Source: Candidatus Falkowella caecavicola (GTDB lineage: Bacteria > Bacillota > Clostridia > Oscillospirales > Ruminococcaceae). From it: DNA of 64,000 nt. The stretch spans positions 49,469 through 113,468 of the forward strand of contig CAJFUK010000049.1 in the NCBI GenBank assembly GCA_904420125.1. Reading direction: 5' to 3'. Below the pieces are notes generated by a model. It was not told the DNA's origin and did not search any database. It saw nothing but the letters and a program-made list of their open reading frames with translations. The position numbers were made by a program, and so were the translations under genes. Shown piece after piece: positions 60,733-64,000 of this stretch (within the stretch, counting starts at the first letter, position 1; each line of letters starts with the position of its first letter).

Positions 60733-63114
60733 ATGATGCACAAACACTACCATTTTCAGGAGGCAGAACCCGCTATGCAGGAGTTTTGGCGCCGACAGGA
60801 GATTTATCGCTTCCGGCCCGACAGCGGAAAAGAGATCTTTTCCATTGATACGCCGCCGCCAACAGTCAGCGGGAATCTGCATATCGGCCACCTCTTTTCT
60901 TACACACAGGCAGAAATTGCAGCGCGGTTTCGCCGCATGCAGGGATATGAAGTGTATTACCCTTTTGGGTTCGATGACAACGGCCTTCCGACAGAAAGGC
61001 TAGTTGAGCGTCAAATGGGTATCCGGGCCAAAGATCTGGACCGGCAGGTTTTTATTCAGAAATGTATGGAGACAGCAGAAACATATGAAAAAGATTTCCG
61101 CGAATTTTGGCAGTCCCTCGGTTTTTCGGTCGATTGGACACAACAGTACCGGACGATCAGCCCCGAAGTACAACGAATTTCCCAATATTCTTTTTTAGAA
61201 TTGGCGGGTCAGGGAAAAGCCTATATGAAAGAGTCCCCGGTATTATGGTGTACAGAGTGCCAGACATCGGTTGCACAGGCAGAACTTGATACCAGAGAAC
61301 AGGAGAGCACCTTTCATTACCTGCTATTCCATACGGCGGGGCAGGGACTACCGGTAGCGACCACCAGACCCGAATTACTCTATGGCTGCGTATGCCTGTT
61401 CGTTCATCCCGATGATGTCCGGTATCAGTCTTATATCGGGCAGAAGGCTGTTGTACCGCTATATGAGTATGAGGTTCCTATTTTAGCGGATTCACTGGTC
61501 AGTATGGAAAAGGGAACAGGAATTGTTATGTGCGCTACATTTGGAGACAGCACAGATGCAGAATGGTACACGACCCACAATTTGCCTTACCGGGAGGTAC
61601 TGCTTTCGGACGGAAAAATACATGCGGATGTGCCCTATATCGGCGGTTTGTCTGTTAAGGCGGCACGCCAAAAAATCAAGGAACTATTGAGAGAAAAAGG
61701 CTGGATGATCCGCGAAGAACCGATCCGACATACAGTTGCTGTACACGAGCGCTGCGGGACAGAAATAGAGATTATCCACTCCCGCCAATGGTATATTGAT
61801 ATTCTGACACAAAAGCAAGCTTTGTTACAGGCTGCGGATAGGATTCATTGGTATCCTGCTGCCATGAAGGCGCGTTATACGGCATGGACAGAAAGTTTGA
61901 AATGGGACTGGTGTATTTCCAGGCAGAGATATTTTGGTGTGCCCCTTCCCGTATGGTATTGCAATTCTTGCGGCCTGCCTGTTTTTGCGGAAGAAAAACA
62001 GCTCCCTGTCGATCCTCTTTCCAGCAGGCCGCTGACACCTTGCCGATGCGGTTCGATAGATTTCACACCGGAAACAGCGGTTTTGGATACATGGGCGACC
62101 TCATCGGTCACACCCCAGATTCACAGCCATTGGCAAGAAAAAAATGATGCCGCCATCCGTATAGCACTTCCGATGAGTCTGCGGGTACAAGCGCATGAAA
62201 TTATTCGCACCTGGGCTTTTTATACGATTGTGAAAAGTCTGTACCATACCGGGGAGATTCCCTGGAATGACCTGATGATCAGCGGCTTCGTTCTAGCTAA
62301 AAAAGGGGAAAAGATCAGCAAGTCCAAAAATAATGAAAGTTTAGACCCACAAAAGCTGATTGCGGTCCACTCCGCAGATGCGCTGCGATATTGGGCGGCA
62401 GGAACCCGGTTGGGAACGGACACTTTCTTTTCAGAAGAAGAATTAGCTGTCAGCAAACGGATGCTGACAAAACTCTGGAACGCAGCGCGTTTTGCATCAT
62501 CTCATCTATCTGACTTTCATCCTGAGAGTATACCTGAACTCATGCCGGCAGACCGTTTCATTCTGGCCAGGGCTGCCCAGACGAAAGACGAGGCGGCAGA
62601 ACTGCTCAATCAGTATGAAATCGGTTTGGCGCGACACACAATAGATTCCTTTTTCTGGCAAGATTTTTGCGATTACTATCTGGAACTCATCAAAGAGAGA
62701 TTATACCAGCCGGAGAAGCACGGCGCACAAGCCCGTCTTTCCGGGCAATATGCGTTGTATTATACGGTGTTGGAAATTCTCAAGCTCTATGCAATCTATA
62801 TACCGCATATTACAGAATTCATTTATCAAAACCTTTTCCGAGAATATGAAACAGAAATATCTCTGCACCAGATTCTTTGGGGGAAGGGAGCGGGCGGTGT
62901 GATGCCGGAATCGTCTATTCTGGAGTTTGGAAAAAAACTCAAAGAAGCGATTGCCGGGATGCGGCGATATAAATCGGAACATAATCTCTCACTGAATGCG
63001 GAAATGCCTTGCCTGCGGGTGGATCCTGGTCCCTATATTCAATGGTTCCAACAGACGGAGAAGGATCTGCTTGCTTGTAGTCATGCACAGGAAATTTTGT
63101 TTATATCGGACTGA
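60733..63114 (+). CDS. valS: Valyl-tRNA synthetase, short archaeal-like type
   Basis: 793 aa. HIGH motif as PPPTVSGNLHIGHLFSYTQ near 45, KMSKS-equivalent KKGEKISKSKNN near 523, and the CP1 editing domain between (TTRPELLYGCVCLFVHPDD). The motif YPFGFDDNGLPTERLVE and the absence of the C-terminal coiled coil place it with the archaeal/rickettsial-type ValS rather than the usual 880-aa bacterial enzyme. A zinc-type cluster (CNSCGLPVF...CRCG) is in the middle. GGAGGATTTTCT precedes ATG 60733. The valine T-box confirms specificity. Confidence 0.94.
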   Translation: MMHKHYHFQEAEPAMQEFWRRQEIYRFRPDSGKEIFSIDTPPPTVSGNLHIGHLFSYTQAEIAARFRRMQGYEVYYPFGFDDNGLPTERLVERQMGIRAKDLDRQVFIQKCMETAETYEKDFREFWQSLGFSVDWTQQYRTISPEVQRISQYSFLELAGQGKAYMKESPVLWCTECQTSVAQAELDTREQESTFHYLLFHTAGQGLPVATTRPELLYGCVCLFVHPDDVRYQSYIGQKAVVPLYEYEVPILADSLVSMEKGTGIVMCATFGDSTDAEWYTTHNLPYREVLLSDGKIHADVPYIGGLSVKAARQKIKELLREKGWMIREEPIRHTVAVHERCGTEIEIIHSRQWYIDILTQKQALLQAADRIHWYPAAMKARYTAWTESLKWDWCISRQRYFGVPLPVWYCNSCGLPVFAEEKQLPVDPLSSRPLTPCRCGSIDFTPETAVLDTWATSSVTPQIHSHWQEKNDAAIRIALPMSLRVQAHEIIRTWAFYTIVKSLYHTGEIPWNDLMISGFVLAKKGEKISKSKNNESLDPQKLIAVHSADALRYWAAGTRLGTDTFFSEEELAVSKRMLTKLWNAARFASSHLSDFHPESIPELMPADRFILARAAQTKDEAAELLNQYEIGLARHTIDSFFWQDFCDYYLELIKERLYQPEKHGAQARLSGQYALYYTVLEILKLYAIYIPHITEFIYQNLFREYETEISLHQILWGKGAGGVMPESSILEFGKKLKEAIAGMRRYKSEHNLSLNAEMPCLRVDPGPYIQWFQQTEKDLLACSHAQEILFISD

Positions 63115-63157
63115 ATAGAATATACCGGATCGGGCGGAAAGGTTACAGGGCGAGTCT

Positions 63158-63406
63158 TTATCCAAAATCATGTCGGGTACCGCCATCGCTGCCCATTTCT
63201 TCAAACAGACAAATGATTTCTTCGATTTTTCTAAAACATTCCGCATCTTCAAGGCAATCATCTTCCAGGATTGCCTTGATTTTTTGTAAAGCCTGATACG
63301 ATTGTATTTCAATCATTTCCTTCGCATCAATATGTAGATTCGGAAATGTAATCTGAACCTCTTCTTTTTCCAATAATCGAATGAGTATCTCTTTGTATAG
63401 ATCCAT
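63158..63406 (-). CDS. Small conserved acidic protein next to an XRE regulator
   Basis: 82 aa from ATG 63406 (GAGGTG 6 nt upstream); GTG 63415 is less likely. MDLYKEILIRLLEKEEVQITFPNLHIDAKEMIEIQSYQALQKIKAIL...EEMGSDGGTRHDFG. Mostly helical, ending in the GG.RHDFG motif that I recognise from many small Firmicute proteins of unknown function. It is divergent from the XRE gene and shares operator-like sites with it. Confidence 0.75.
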   Translation of the reverse strand: MDLYKEILIRLLEKEEVQITFPNLHIDAKEMIEIQSYQALQKIKAILEDDCLEDAECFRKIEEIICLFEEMGSDGGTRHDFG

Positions 63407-63425
63407 ATCAATCACCTCAGAATAA

Positions 63426-63471
63426 ATTTTAACCTAATTCAGGTTGATTAGGCAATACCCTATTTTAGGTT
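63426..63471. promoter_or_regulatory. Divergent promoter with operator-like inverted repeats
   Basis: Minus-strand TTGCCT (63450-63455), 18 bp, TAAAAT (63426-63431) serves the small gene. The inverted repeat AACCTAATTCAGGTT (63431-63445) fills its spacer. A related repeat ACCCTATTTTAGGTT lies at 63457-63471 toward the XRE gene. Both fit repressor sites for the XRE protein. Confidence 0.6.
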
Positions 63472-63500
63472 GTTGTAAGATTAGGACGAGGTGATGAGAT

Positions 63501-63716
63501 TTGTATAGCAGAATTCGGGATCTCCGAGAAGACCGGGATTTGGCACAGAGAGAAATTGCACAGTTTTTATGCATGTCCCAGACCGGATACTCTAAATATG
63601 AAACAGGTGAAAATGATATTCCTACACAAGTTTTAATCAAGCTGGCTGATTTTTATAATACATCGGTGGATTATATTTTAGGAAGAACCAATATCAAAAC
63701 ACCCTACAAAAAATAA
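63501..63716 (+). CDS. Cro/C1-type HTH regulator
   Basis: 71 aa, a lone XRE HTH: RIRDLREDRDLAQREIAQFLCMSQTGYSKYETGENDIPTQVLIKLADFYNTSVDYILGRTN, complete. TTG start at 63501 after GAGGTGATG. Probably an autoregulated repressor of the divergent small gene. Confidence 0.9.
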   Translation: MYSRIRDLREDRDLAQREIAQFLCMSQTGYSKYETGENDIPTQVLIKLADFYNTSVDYILGRTNIKTPYKK

Positions 63717-64000
63717 TCCACATAGATAACCTACTGAATAAAACTACTAAAAACAAAAAATTTTGAGAAATCATTGCATAAAATCGTAGGATTGGGATAA
63801 GCTATCCAATAGCATAGACGGTTAGGCCCAAAATATAGAAAAACTATTTTGTATATTTTGGGCATTAAAACCACATAATTATTTGAATAACTATGCAAAG
63901 GGTAGAAAGGGGGAAAAGGGATTGACAAAGTGGGAAAGAAGTGGTAAGATAAGAAAGCTGTCGAGAGGCGGCACACGGAAAGAGTGAGAAAAAACCATAA
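63717..64000. other. Non-coding right edge
   Basis: No gene seen. An AT-rich hairpin GCCCAAAATATA...TATATTTTGGGC (about 63827-63864) may end the XRE transcript. The promoter at 63922 reads out of the window. Confidence 0.5.
63922..63950 (+). promoter_or_regulatory. Strong promoter facing the right edge, possibly of an rRNA operon
   Basis: TTGACA (63922-63927), 17 bp, TAAGAT (63945-63950). The following AAGAAAGCTGTCGAGAGG resembles leaders of clostridial 16S rRNA operons, but the gene itself lies outside the window. Confidence 0.55.

Overview
The window reads as chromosomal DNA of an anaerobic, spore-forming, low-to-moderate-GC Firmicute of the class Clostridia, probably near the Oscillospiraceae/Ruminococcaceae. 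Support comes from sporulation genes (spoIIP, yqfC-yqfD, ylbJ), two T-box-controlled tRNA synthetase units (pheST, valS), an A-type RNase P RNA, a pyruvate:ferredoxin oxidoreductase with a 2[4Fe-4S] ferredoxin, a DnaD/helicase-loader pair and an IreB/ReoM protein. Most coding density is ordinary core genome. No CRISPR array or tRNA gene was seen.

Layout. 1-2.8 kb: a type II topoisomerase pair on the minus strand (the A subunit runs off the left edge). 3.2-8.2 kb: an esterase, an MBOAT acyltransferase, a DHHW/AlgX-like protein and a CPBP protease, which look like an O-acetylation unit for a surface polymer. 8.5-12.2 kb: spoIIP, rnpB, a DedA-like membrane protein and a catalytically dead soluble relative of P-type metal ATPases. 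12.2-13.8 kb: an orphan sugar-binding lipoprotein. 14.0-17.8 kb: T-box and pheST. 18-24.1 kb: ireB, an acyltransferase-like protein with a zinc-ribbon membrane partner, an FkbM methyltransferase and a complete NMT1/SsuABC-type importer. 24.3-27.6 kb: ferredoxin, metG, tatD.

27.6-31.0 kb is the most unusual block. A candidate structured RNA precedes two genes with the codon bias of highly expressed genes. The first encodes a secreted protein with FIVAR-like repeats and a dockerin-like C-terminus. The second encodes a single cohesin-like domain with an NPSTG sortase-type wall anchor. Together they look like a one-cohesin, one-dockerin surface complex with no enzymatic module.

31-36 kb: a lone MazF-type toxin, a class V aminotransferase paired with a DUF3343 protein (sulfur/selenium handling), and a GH3 beta-glucosidase. 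36.2-41.1 kb: a decayed IS200-type element, a very large sigma factor, and the DUF711(PFL)-ACT pair. 41.2-48.9 kb: a DUF4830 lipoprotein-like gene, two half-length TauE/SafE proteins, a P-loop protein with a structured leader, divergent yqfCD and ylbJ, and the replication loaders. 49.0-54.7 kb is an accessory patch: a second giant sigma factor, duplicated ~85 bp intergenic repeats, two relic ends of integrative elements around a MazG-like gene, an XRE-aminotransferase fusion with a phased operator array, and a second IS200 relic. 54.7-64 kb: a CNNM/CBS transporter, PFOR, T-box and an archaeal-type valS, a divergent XRE/small-protein pair, and a strong promoter facing the right edge, possibly of an rRNA operon.

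All family names come from motif recognition in the translated sequence. No database search was run.
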